DNA of 14,493 nt, taken from the NCBI GenBank assembly GCA_002311635.1, contig DBZJ01000092.1:1-14493 (forward strand). Reading direction: 5' to 3'. The translations under genes and the position numbers were made by a program. Source of the DNA: Syntrophaceae bacterium UBA1163. Lineage in GTDB: Bacteria > Desulfobacterota > BSN033 > UBA1163. The notes beneath the pieces were generated by a model. The model ran no database searches. It was given only the letters and a program-made list of their open reading frames with translations, and was not told the DNA's origin. This document shows, one piece after another, positions 7,347 through 14,241 of this stretch (position 1 is the first letter of the stretch; each line of letters starts with the position of its first letter).

Positions 7347-8795
7347 CTACTTCAGGTCAAGGAGCAGCCGCTGGAATTCTTCAGATTCTGCAAGGATACG
7401 GTGGGCGGCATCCCGTGTTTTGTCCACCTCCTCACGAGGCAGCTTCAAGGCGGTGGGTAACCTCTTAAAGTGCCTTCGCTCCGTTTCATCCTTCAAAGCA
7501 TCGAACTTTACTTCAACGACATAGAACTGAATATCACCACAGGAACCCGGTGAGGTAGAAACCGCTCCCCCCTTGCATCTCTCAGTCTTTATCTCATTCG
7601 CCCAAGAACCGACGCTTTCTTTCAAGAGGGCTATGGTTTCTTCGTTGAACCGGTCGATCGCGATCGAGGAGTAAGCAGCAAGCATGACGCCGAAAGTGGG
7701 GATGCTTTCTGTCTTGTCCCACTTGGTATCGGGTCTTGTCTCAGCGTTCACCACGATGAAGACCACTTTGTGGACCCTTTCCATCGGAGTCCCTTTAATT
7801 GTTTCCCAAACGCTCCCTCTGCTGATGACCCGGTCGAGAACGGCCCTCAGACCCAGATTATCCCCCAACCCCCCATCGACCAGATGAATATAGGGCTTCT
7901 TTTCAGGGTCTAAAAACGGGGCCATGTCATTATGCAGATAAAACTGCCGCTCCAAGATGTCACGGCCTTCTAAGACTTTCTCGAATCCCTCCGGCGTCTT
8001 AAAACCGCAGGTCCCAGCGTAGTTCCGCAAGGTGATGGGGGTGAGCGCCATAGGAACTGCCGATGAGGCGGCAACAGCCCTTGCTACGGAGAAACGAGAG
8101 AGGTCTGAACATATCACGTCAAAGGTCTCTTGAGTAAACCCGACTCTGGTCCCATGAGTCATTTCCGTGGCGTTGATGATGATGAAGGGGCCTTTTCGGG
8201 CTGCGATATCACCAAAAGTGCCCCCTTCGAAAATATGCTTGTCATAATATTCAGCAGCCAGATCACTCCGGGCGAAGGTCGGCGAAAGAAACCGCACCCA
8301 ATTGGCCACATTCAACAGGACTCTTAAAACAAGACCTCTCTGAATGTTCTTCTCCAAAAACTTGCTTTCAAAATCCTTAAAGATGCGGTCTCCAAAGAGG
8401 CCGTAGTACCCTGCCGTGAAACTTCCTCCGGACACACTCGATATACCATCCACCTCATCCAGAAGCCGCCGCTTTCTTCCGTCAAGAACGATTTCAGCCT
8501 TTCGCAATTCTTCCAGAACGCCATAGGAAAGTGCAGCCGCCCGCATCCCTCCACCTGAAAAAGTGAGGTACAGAAGCAGACTGTCTGAATTCTCAGGACT
8601 TTTCATGGTGGCTGATCTATAACCTGCATCAAGGCGAACCTCTCTCATCGGCTGATTGACCGGATAGTGGGCACAGCCAACAGTAAAAGAGAAGGCCAGC
8701 AGGAACGCATTCATGAGGATTCTCTTCTTGTTTAACGTAAATACTTTCCTGTTCTTGTTTTTCAATTCTTGCCTCCATTGATTGAATCGCTTCAT
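7347..8795 (-). CDS. Patatin-like phospholipase family protein, probable lipoprotein
   Basis: This is a patatin-fold serine hydrolase (lipid acyl hydrolase), probably membrane-anchored in the envelope. In the 482-residue form (ATG 8795) a KKR stretch and a hydrophobic segment (about 26-40) lead to SFTVGCAHYP, with Cys41 the likely lipidated residue; the lipobox is imperfect (Thr at -3). The oxyanion-hole motif FSGGGMR is at 79-85. The nucleophile is Ser122 in ISSVSGGSF, where Ser replaces the first Gly of GxSxG. The catalytic Asp307 is in LVDGGLGDNLG, giving the Ser-Asp dyad. SRFSVARAVAASSAVP (about 233-248) is also typical. ATG 8795 is preferred over GTG 8810 because GTGGAG lies at a usable distance. 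The 25-residue basic N-terminal extension before the hydrophobic core is unusually long. Substrate unknown; phospholipase or lysophospholipase activity is inference. Confidence 0.9.
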   Translation of the reverse strand: MKRFNQWRQELKNKNRKVFTLNKKRILMNAFLLAFSFTVGCAHYPVNQPMREVRLDAGYRSATMKSPENSDSLLLYLTFSGGGMRAAALSYGVLEELRKAEIVLDGRKRRLLDEVDGISSVSGGSFTAGYYGLFGDRIFKDFESKFLEKNIQRGLVLRVLLNVANWVRFLSPTFARSDLAAEYYDKHIFEGGTFGDIAARKGPFIIINATEMTHGTRVGFTQETFDVICSDLSRFSVARAVAASSAVPMALTPITLRNYAGTCGFKTPEGFEKVLEGRDILERQFYLHNDMAPFLDPEKKPYIHLVDGGLGDNLGLRAVLDRVISRGSVWETIKGTPMERVHKVVFIVVNAETRPDTKWDKTESIPTFGVMLAAYSSIAIDRFNEETIALLKESVGSWANEIKTERCKGGAVSTSPGSCGDIQFYVVEVKFDALKDETERRHFKRLPTALKLPREEVDKTRDAAHRILAESEEFQRLLLDLK

Positions 8796-9301
8796 GATTT
8801 CCCACTCCACTTTCTTTTAGGTTTTGTCTGGGATGATGTGGAGCCCCACGGGCAAAGCCCGTGCCCCTGACTAATGCTCGAGCGGGGCGACATCCCGGCC
8901 AAAAGTTGGCGCATTCATCCACGGCCAAAGGCCGTGGCTTTCTGCTGCCGGGGTAACGGATTCTATTTTCTTACCATTTATTTGGTGCAGGTGTAAAGCC
9001 GCTTCTGAACAGCTGATGGATTTATTTAATCGTCGAAGACGCCGGAAGCGACACCGCTTGCCAAAAGCTGCTTCTCTTCAGATGTTGCTATGCGGAAGAC
9101 ATATCGAATCGGGACCCGGGATTGACGTGATGACCATCCTGGAGCGTGTCAGCTTTCATCATGGTTAAATTCTTGGAAGCGGAAAGAGTCATGAATAAAA
9201 AACTTAATTAATACGTCAAAGAAGGTAAAGATGTTTAGCGTATAGAGAGAAATACAGAGTTTTGACTCTCTGGGTTAAAATAGCAGAGGAGGTGAAAAAA
9301 A
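8796..9301. other. Gene-free stretch with paired GC hairpins
   Basis: The 506 bases between two divergent genes hold two strong hairpins (listed separately), then about 350 bases of lower-GC sequence without a convincing gene or promoter. A 49-codon frame (ATG near 9014, starting MDLFNRRRRK) lacks a ribosome site. The plus-strand gene at 9302 has its Shine-Dalgarno AGGAGGTG at 9287-9294. I did not find good promoter hexamers for either neighbour. Confidence 0.5.
8847..8937. repeat. Pair of REP-like hairpins
   Basis: CACGGGC-AAA-GCCCGTG (8847-8863) and CCACGGCC-AAA-GGCCGTGG (8919-8937) are two perfect GC-rich stems of 7 and 8 pairs with the same AAA loop, about 55 bases apart. Between them lies CGGGGCGACATCCCGG. 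The shared architecture suggests one repeat unit type in duplicate rather than terminators, since neither is followed by a T-run. Confidence 0.6.
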
Positions 9302-9583
9302 ATGAAAAGAGTTGTATTAATAGGCACTTTATTACTGGTCTTTGTCCTGACAGCCGGCACAGCTTCGGCTCGGGTCATTTTGGGCCCTGGGTGGCCCTTC
9401 CTTCCGCCGATCATCACACCCCCGGTAATTGCAGCGCCTCCACCAGCTTATTACCCGAACCTTTATGGGTATTACTCATACCCCTATGGTTATTATGGTT
9501 TTCGGGCGTGGGGTCCGGGTCACTGGGGTCATCGTGGATGGGAGAGAGCCCGGATTCCGGGTCATTGGAGGTATCGTCGATAG
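9302..9583 (+). CDS. Small secreted Pro/Tyr/Gly-rich protein with PGHW motifs
   Basis: The 93-residue product has a clear signal peptide: MKR, a hydrophobic core to about residue 17, and cleavage after TASA (residue 23). The mature part is low complexity: a Pro-rich stretch (WPFLPPIITPPVIAAPPPA, 31-49), a Tyr/Gly stretch (YYPNLYGYYSYPYGYYGF, 50-67), and a basic tail with two PGHW motifs (72-75, 86-89) ending RYRR. The tail recalls small exported proteins with repeated Trp/Gly motifs (YXWGXW type), but the match is loose and I do not assign a function. An excellent ribosome site, AGGAGGTG, lies 7 bases before the ATG. It is monocistronic, closed by the hairpin at 9649-9678, and converges on another small exported-protein gene. 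An envelope or periplasmic structural or metal-interacting role is a guess. Confidence 0.82.
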   Translation: MKRVVLIGTLLLVFVLTAGTASARVILGPGWPFLPPIITPPVIAAPPPAYYPNLYGYYSYPYGYYGFRAWGPGHWGHRGWERARIPGHWRYRR

Positions 9584-9648
9584 CACCTTTTTCGGTAAAC
9601 TGCACTATAATGTTTGAAAGAAAACATGAGGAAAGTTTCCCCTAAAAT

Positions 9649-9690
9649 AAGGGCAGGGCGATTTCCAACCCTGCCCTTGCTCTTTATTTT
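9649..9690. terminator. Bidirectional hairpin terminator between convergent small genes
   Basis: AAGGGCAGGG (9649-9658) and CCCTGCCCTT (9669-9678) form a perfect 10-pair stem with a 10-base loop. On the plus strand it is followed by GCTCTTTATTTT. On the minus strand it is followed by ATTTTAGGGG. It sits between the ends of two convergent genes, as expected of a shared terminator. Confidence 0.8.
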
Positions 9691-9809
9691 GCTAATGACT
9701 ACTTCTTTTATTTCAATTTGGGTTACCTAATCTGATGTCCCGAATCTTCGTGTCGCTTTCTGCCTCCATGTAAATCTCAACTCTTCTTTGTTTTATGTCT
9801 CATCCCTTC

Positions 9810-10136
9810 CTATCTCGAGGATGCCCAGGGGTGTTCCGGATGTTGGTCTCGCCACTTAGGATAATCGCGATTATACTGTTCGCGATTTTTGCTGTGGCGC
9901 TCCTCGTAATATCCTCGCTCGCCTTGCGGAACGTTATGATGAAAACGGAACGCACCGCTATCATGGACGTAAAACCCGCCATTATAGTAGTAGTAAGAGC
10001 CCCCGCCGATTCTATACGGCCCGTCATAGTATGGACCGTCGCCCACTCCGACCCGAGCTCCGCCCCTGAAGCATCCTAACCCAGCAAAACACAGAACCGC
10101 AAAGAAAACCGCAAGCACAACAAGCTTCTTAACCAT
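9810..10136 (-). CDS. Small Gly/Tyr-rich putative lipoprotein
   Basis: The 108-residue product starts MVKKLVVLAVFFAVLCFAG with a hydrophobic core ending in GLGC, so Cys22 may be lipidated; the -3 position is Gly rather than Leu, making a plain signal peptide possible. The mature part is Gly/Tyr-rich (GDGPYYDGPYRIGGGSYYYY, 32-51), followed by YVHDSGAFRFHHN and a charged C-terminal segment with many Glu, Arg, His and Tyr (NREQYNRDYPKWRDQHPEHP, 84-103). No known enzyme motif is present and I do not recognise the family. The ribosome site AAGGAGGT is about 9 bases before the ATG. It follows the His-rich exported protein gene on the same strand, but a clear terminator lies between them, so it is probably transcribed alone. 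Confidence 0.8.
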   Translation of the reverse strand: MVKKLVVLAVFFAVLCFAGLGCFRGGARVGVGDGPYYDGPYRIGGGSYYYYNGGFYVHDSGAFRFHHNVPQGERGYYEERHSKNREQYNRDYPKWRDQHPEHPWASSR

Positions 10137-10455
10137 TTTTGTTTACCTCCTTTTTTGGATTTGTCCGTATTCCCAATGGGATATGACAGTTTAAGAATAC
10201 TCCATGATAGCTTGATAACCCAGGCAAATATTTTCTCGTAAATTTGACCCCTCTTGTTGATTTACGGCTGAAAAGTTGTATAGAAGAGTAAGAATTGAAA
10301 AGAACATTACGGGAAGAATTCACCAGAACACTTGACAATGTCCGTAGGACTACACCCTTTATAATAATTTCTGAAAATCAGGATTCGAGTTAACAAAAAT
10401 TGGACAAAAAAAGAAGGTCCATACGAGTCCTTCTTCGGAGACCTTCTCTTTCAGT
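10137..10455. other. AT-rich intergenic stretch containing a terminator and a TTGACA/TATAAT pair
   Basis: No credible gene here. Besides the terminator at its right end, the plus strand carries TTGACA (10332-10337) and TATAAT (10360-10365), both perfect consensus hexamers but 22 bases apart, too far for ordinary sigma-70 use. The promoter of the minus-strand lipoprotein gene should lie here, but I could not identify it. Confidence 0.4.
10405..10447 (-). terminator. Rho-independent terminator of the His-rich protein gene
   Basis: On the minus strand, AGAAGGTC (10440-10447) pairs with GACCTTCT (10412-10419) and is followed by a run of seven T (10406-10412). It begins about nine bases after the stop codon of the 342-residue gene. 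Confidence 0.85.
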
Positions 10456-11484
10456 TTATCGGTGGCCTCCGCCACCTCCACCGTCATGGCCGCTTCCTCC
10501 GTGAGAACCTCCAGAACCGCCACCACTAAAGCCGCCGGAAGAACCTCGCTCGCCCGTAGAAGGCACACTAAAAGACCTGCTTGAGCCAGTGAATGGATTT
10601 TGGAAGCCTCGATATTGTCTACCCGTCATGCCAGGCTGGCTCAATGTCCTGCCATCCGCTCTTCGGTTGAAGATCGACGCAGCCCCTTTTCTGGCCTCCG
10701 GAGATGCAAACCCATGAGGACCTGTTCCCTTATGCGTGTGAGTTGCAGCCGTTCCGGCCGTCCTCGTTGTCGGATCTACCTTGAGGAAAGCATGGGTCTT
10801 GGGGTCAATGAAGTGGTTGGAAATCAAATGATGATGATGATGGTGATGAAAGACATGAAAGTCGTTCAGGATGAAAAAGCCAGGGAAGAAGAAACCAGAA
10901 CACCAGAATGGGTAAGGAACCCATCCATACAGGTAGTCGTAATCCCAGGGCGGGGGATAGTAAGTGACAACCGGTGGACCTTCGGCATAGTAGTACTCGT
11001 CAATTACCGGGGGCGGAACGTATTCACTGCCCGACGGTGGTGGACCTTCAGCGGTCTGCCCGGCTCCAGGCACAATAGCTAAACCAAACTCAGCAGTCAG
11101 GCCCTCGAATTTCTGCAAAGCTTCATCTTTTCCCATCGGTATCTTGTTTAAGGCTGCAGCGGCAACCATAGCATTTCGCACCTGACCGATAATGATGGGT
11201 GTCATCGGATAATCGGCAATCCACCCGTTTTTCGGCGCAATACCAACCGCCGTCAGCATGTCCTCTGCCTGGATCTCAGTTGTTGGCGTCCCCAACTTAA
11301 GGGCAGTCGTAAGCTTGAGCGCAAAATCACCCTCTGGTATAAGCTGTTGCGAAACCGGAGGAGCTTTCGCCGCCGCCTGTTCAGGCCCCGCAGCAACGGG
11401 CCCTGCCTGCTCAGACTGCGCATAGGCCACGAATGGAATTATCATTAAGCCCAACGCCGTCGCTATGGCAAGTAAATTTCTCAT
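10456..11484 (-). CDS. Exported protein with heptahistidine run, aromatic segment and Gly-rich tail
   Basis: The 342 residues have a signal peptide (MRNLLAIATA..., cut after AYA, residue 22). Four zones follow. An Ala/Pro linker (23-50) leads to a compact, probably helical domain (about 51-137: EGDFALKLTTALKLGT, AEDMLTAVGIAPKNGWIADYP). Next is an aromatic Pro/Tyr/Trp/Phe stretch (154-210: DEYYYAEGPPVVTYYPPPW, YGWVPYPFWCSGFFFPGFF) ending in VFHHHHHHHLISNHF, with His 213-219 consecutive. The C-terminal third is Ser/Gly/Arg-rich and ends in GSGHDGGGGGGHR. It has one Cys, Cys195. I do not recognise the family. The histidines suggest metal binding and the hydrophobic stretch surface or membrane contact; both are inference. 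The ribosome site AAGGAGGAG precedes the ATG, and a clear terminator follows, so it is monocistronic. The globular domain argues against a chance frame. Confidence 0.85.
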   Translation of the reverse strand: MRNLLAIATALGLMIIPFVAYAQSEQAGPVAAGPEQAAAKAPPVSQQLIPEGDFALKLTTALKLGTPTTEIQAEDMLTAVGIAPKNGWIADYPMTPIIIGQVRNAMVAAAALNKIPMGKDEALQKFEGLTAEFGLAIVPGAGQTAEGPPPSGSEYVPPPVIDEYYYAEGPPVVTYYPPPWDYDYLYGWVPYPFWCSGFFFPGFFILNDFHVFHHHHHHHLISNHFIDPKTHAFLKVDPTTRTAGTAATHTHKGTGPHGFASPEARKGAASIFNRRADGRTLSQPGMTGRQYRGFQNPFTGSSRSFSVPSTGERGSSGGFSGGGSGGSHGGSGHDGGGGGGHR

Positions 11485-11589
11485 CCAAACTCCTCCTTTC
11501 TATACCTTCACCTAAAGGTACAATCTCTTAACCCATGAGACCATAATACTTAGAACCTTGTAGCACAACGCTTTCCATTCCATTCACCT

Positions 11590-11620
11590 ATCATTGTTCA
11601 CAAACGGCACAACGTGTCAA
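11590..11620 (-). promoter_or_regulatory. Candidate promoter of the His-rich exported protein gene
   Basis: A perfect -35 TTGACA (11615-11620, minus strand) is followed after 19 bases by AATGAT (11590-11595), four of six matches to the -10. It lies about 105 bases before the start codon. The long spacer and weak -10 keep this tentative. Confidence 0.3.
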
Positions 11621-11799
11621 CAGAAAAAGTTCCACAGAGTTCCCATGTTTTGGAAAATCCCCCAAATATTTAACCACATTCTAAATTTTTCCTCTGGAAA
11701 AAATATCACACGAAACATTTTTACTGTAATCTCTTTGTATTAATTAGACGTAAAGAATGGGAAATTATTCAAACTCCCCCTTTTCTTTTATTCCGTTAG

Positions 11800-11988
11800 G
11801 CTGGTGAGGACAGGCAAGGGACGGAAAGGAGGGACATCTTAAACCGTCTGAAAAAATCGATTAGGACCTTGGGTTTGTTCCGCTTATTACTGCTCGAAAT
11901 CTCGCAGGGAGACAGAAAAAAAGTAAAAACAACATTACACGAAGGAGTATTGGGGCGGGAAGTTTTGTCGAAAAGCAAACCGCACTGA
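11800..11988 (+). pseudogene. Possible remnant reading frame without start codon
   Basis: A 62-codon open frame runs from just after a TAG (11797-11799) to a TGA (11986-11988). It encodes a helix-like, Lys/Arg/Leu/Glu-rich peptide including DILNRLKKSIRTLGLFRLLL and VKTTLHEGVLGREVLSKSKP. There is no ATG, GTG or TTG near its beginning, although AAGGAGGG (11826-11833) precedes the DILNRL region. The pattern loosely recalls a helix-turn-helix segment. A 62-codon open frame can arise by chance, so this is a weak call. Confidence 0.2.
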
Positions 11989-12038
11989 CTTAACAAAGTT
12001 AACTACGACCCCCGGGACATTTAAGAAAAATTGCCTAT

Positions 12039-12968
12039 TTAGATATTAAGTAGTTTTTTGGCATTCAATCCAAGGAGCATCTCAATTTCACTCTCGGTGA
12101 ATTTAGCATCATCCGGAGCTTTAGTTGCCAGTTCTTTTATGGCAGCGACAAAATTCTTTTCAGATATTATTCCCCACGAAAAAGGGCTATCTGTGCCGAA
12201 TAAAACCCTTTCGGGTCCGAAAGCATCCACGGCCTCTCGAATAATCCGGGCAAATTGTGGATAGTCTCTTTTGGCCATATCTTGCGACATGGATATCTCC
12301 GTATAGAGGTTAGGGCGCTGCCATCCAAATGAACAAAGTTGTTGTCTGTATCCATAAGCCATATGAGCTGCTATGATATTCACTTCTGGAAATCTCAGCA
12401 GCATTTTATCAAGATAGATGGGATCGCAATATCTGCTGGATGTGGGAACAACACTCGGGCCGGTGTGTGTTATCACTGGAATCCGATAATCCGCGATTGC
12501 CTCAATGAGGTTCAGTGTTTCAGCTTCTTCCGGATTGAATCCTGCGCTCGGGTGCAGCTTTAGTCCTTTTGCCCCCCACTCTTCAACGCATTTTTTGACG
12601 AACGCTATTGCGCCGGGCCTTCTGGGATCGATATGCGCAAAGGGGATGATCTTATCCGGATGCTTTTTCGAAGCATTAAAAAGAATCTTATTCTGGTCCT
12701 CGATTAAAACCTCAGGTTCTCCTATTAACAGTCCGGTGTCAAACAGGAAAACAACCGTCTTATCAATCCCGGCTTTTTCCATTTGTTCAAGATGGTTTTC
12801 TCCAGTTGTATCGAAGTACTTGGGGAATATTTTGGTTTGAACAGATTCAACGGAAAATGGCAAGCCCCTCCTGGATACGATAAGATATATCATCCGGGCA
12901 TAGCCTTTCCAAAACTTTTCCGAATACCATTCTTTTGCCACCAAGTGGCGGTGAATATCAATAATCAT
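12039..12968 (-). CDS. Amidohydrolase family protein (Amidohydro_2, decarboxylase/hydrolase TIM barrel)
   Basis: The 309 residues form a complete metal-dependent TIM-barrel protein of the Amidohydro_2 group, which includes ACMSD-type decarboxylases and lactone/amide hydrolases. Metal-ligand candidates are His6 and His8 in DIHRHL, His168 in ITHTGPS, His202 in AAHMAYG, and Asp260 in LFGTDSPF. Also typical are AHIDPRRPGA (111-120) and GAKGLKLHPSAGFNP (132-146), and the C-terminal GLNAKKLLNI, the usual last helix of the family. There is no signal peptide, so it is cytosolic. GGAGG lies about 7 bases before the ATG. An MFS transporter gene ends 82 bases upstream on the same strand, so the two may be co-transcribed, with the transporter importing the substrate. 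The substrate cannot be read from the sequence. A 9-pair inverted repeat lies in the leader. Confidence 0.88.
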   Translation of the reverse strand: MIIDIHRHLVAKEWYSEKFWKGYARMIYLIVSRRGLPFSVESVQTKIFPKYFDTTGENHLEQMEKAGIDKTVVFLFDTGLLIGEPEVLIEDQNKILFNASKKHPDKIIPFAHIDPRRPGAIAFVKKCVEEWGAKGLKLHPSAGFNPEEAETLNLIEAIADYRIPVITHTGPSVVPTSSRYCDPIYLDKMLLRFPEVNIIAAHMAYGYRQQLCSFGWQRPNLYTEISMSQDMAKRDYPQFARIIREAVDAFGPERVLFGTDSPFSWGIISEKNFVAAIKELATKAPDDAKFTESEIEMLLGLNAKKLLNI

Positions 12969-12986
12969 TCTACTGCCTCCATTCCG

Positions 12987-13019
12987 TTATGCTTAACCAT
13001 TACCAGAAAGTAAGCATAA
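12987..13019. promoter_or_regulatory. Perfect inverted repeat in the amidohydrolase leader
   Basis: TTATGCTTA (12987-12995) and TAAGCATAA (13011-13019) are perfect complements separated by 15 bases. The repeat ends 18 bases before the amidohydrolase start, just upstream of its ribosome site. It could be an RNA hairpin or two operator half-sites. Confidence 0.55.
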
Positions 13020-13050
13020 AGTATGTGTGTTCAAGAATTACCGAAGACTT

Positions 13051-14241
13051 TTAGACAATCTTTTCTTTCGTCCCTTCCACCATCATCGGATCAGCCTTCT
13101 CCTTCCCTTTCCCAATGACATAATAGAAATAAAAGAAATTTATAGCCCCGGTAAGAGCTAAACATGAAAACATAATCGGGTAACTGGTCCCTTGAAGGAT
13201 GATCCCCATGATCATTGGACCTATGCCAGCTCCCAGGTCGCCAAGTGCTGTAAAAGTGGCCATGGCTGGACCTTGGGCAGAACTTGCACTTTCAATGGCA
13301 TAAATCAGCACGGAAGGATAGAGAAGAGCCCATCCCGTTCCCAAGATCACTGCAACAAGGATAAACATTGGCAGAGTGGTGGAGAAGGCAAGAATAACCA
13401 TCGAAATAAATATGGCGGTCAGGCAAGGGGCGATGACTCTCTTTCTGTCATAGATATCTAATATCTTTCCACCTAAAATACGACCCAGGACAAGGGTAAG
13501 AGCTAAAAAGATGAAGAAGATTCCAGGATTCGAGACCCCGTGCTTCAAGGCATGGAGAGGGAAGAAAGCAATTAAAGTCCCCCAGATAACGTTGAGCATG
13601 AAGGCTATTAAAGAAGGCGGAAGTGCTTCACGACTGAGAATTGTTTTGAGCTTAAAGGATGGAGGTTCCGATGGAATGACTTCCCTCTTCCCCAATTTTA
13701 GGGTGATCAATAGAGAGCACAGGGATAGGCCCGCGCAGACCCAGAAAAGGACAAAGAAGTTAAAGTGGTTGATAATGAGCATTCCGAAGTATGGCCCCAA
13801 GGCATAGGCCAAATTAAAGGATAAATAAAAGTAACTGATAAGCTGGCCGCGGTGCCTTTCAGGGGTGATATTGGCTACCAGCGTGAAAATGGCGGTCGAA
13901 AAGAAGGCGAGTCCAATCCCGTGAATGACTCTCACGATGAAAAGAGGCCAAAATGGAGGTGCTAAGAGATAGCCAATGGATGAGAAGACATAGAGAATGG
14001 TCCCGGGAATCATGACGTTTTTTTCGGGGATCGTTAAGAGGGCCCTTCCCACGATGGGACGGAGGATCAATGAGGAGACGCTGAAAATTCCGATTAGAAA
14101 GCCAATCTCCGCTTCCTTGGCTCCAAATCTTGAAAGATAGATAGGGATGGTTGGAATAAGAAGGCAGAATACAAGCGTAAAAGCAAAGTGAGCGAAGAAA
14201 CAAAGGATAAAATCACGAGTTAATATCTTCTGGGTTGACAT
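13051..14241 (-). CDS. Major facilitator superfamily transporter
   Basis: A 396-residue inner-membrane protein with about 12 hydrophobic segments, the standard MFS length and layout. The N-terminal half starts MSTQKILTRDFILCFFAHFA, with TM1 ending near LLIPTIPIYL. The loop 2-3 signature is a degenerate motif A (RPIVGRALLTIPEKN, 61-75). NITPERHRGQLISYFYLSFN follows TM4, and ALGPYFGMLI lies in TM5. The middle loop is about 182-205. LGRILGGKILDIYDRKRVI is the second-half motif A counterpart. It resembles proton-coupled drug or metabolite exporters/importers (MFS_1); substrate and direction are unknown. Its stop lies 82 bases before the amidohydrolase start, suggesting a transporter-enzyme pair. 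The ATG lacks a normally spaced ribosome site: AAGGAGG lies 32 bases upstream, and an in-frame TAA between them rules out a longer protein from that site. Confidence 0.92.
   Translation of the reverse strand: MSTQKILTRDFILCFFAHFAFTLVFCLLIPTIPIYLSRFGAKEAEIGFLIGIFSVSSLILRPIVGRALLTIPEKNVMIPGTILYVFSSIGYLLAPPFWPLFIVRVIHGIGLAFFSTAIFTLVANITPERHRGQLISYFYLSFNLAYALGPYFGMLIINHFNFFVLFWVCAGLSLCSLLITLKLGKREVIPSEPPSFKLKTILSREALPPSLIAFMLNVIWGTLIAFFPLHALKHGVSNPGIFFIFLALTLVLGRILGGKILDIYDRKRVIAPCLTAIFISMVILAFSTTLPMFILVAVILGTGWALLYPSVLIYAIESASSAQGPAMATFTALGDLGAGIGPMIMGIILQGTSYPIMFSCLALTGAINFFYFYYVIGKGKEKADPMMVEGTKEKIV

Larger units (their letters stand above)
11485..12038. other. Long AT-rich gap with possible gene remnant
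   Basis: These 554 bases lie between two minus-strand genes. The half nearest 11485 is the leader and promoter region of the His-rich protein. The plus strand at 11800-11988 has a stop-free reading frame without ATG (listed separately). No terminator for the amidohydrolase gene with stem and T-run was recognised at 12000-12038. A minus-strand frame opposite the plus frame (11796-11996) has no ribosome site and looks like chance. Confidence 0.4.

Noticed and set aside
9014..9166. Plus-strand 49-codon frame MDLFNRRRRK... between the patatin gene and the small secreted protein gene
   Set aside because: No Shine-Dalgarno sequence and an arginine-rich start that does not resemble a known small protein.
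9191..9238. MNKKLN followed by TAA and then an in-frame YVKEGKDV, as a broken small gene
   Set aside because: Too short to distinguish from chance; the ribosome-site resemblance (GGAAAG) alone is not enough.
9713..9769. Short minus-strand frame MEAESDTKIRDIRLGNPN after the small lipoprotein
   Set aside because: Only 18 codons and no proper ribosome site; could be a remnant but nothing supports translation.
10129..10338. 69-codon minus-strand frame overlapping the start of the small lipoprotein gene
   Set aside because: It lies over the leader of the lipoprotein gene, has no ribosome site, and has no protein-like features.
10600..11082. 160-codon plus-strand frame inside the His-rich protein gene
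   Set aside because: Shadow of the real gene; its Met-rich run is the complement of the histidine codons.
11796..11996. Minus-strand 66-codon frame in the gap before the amidohydrolase
   Set aside because: No ribosome site, unusual composition, and it lies opposite a frame with better protein-like character; treated as chance.
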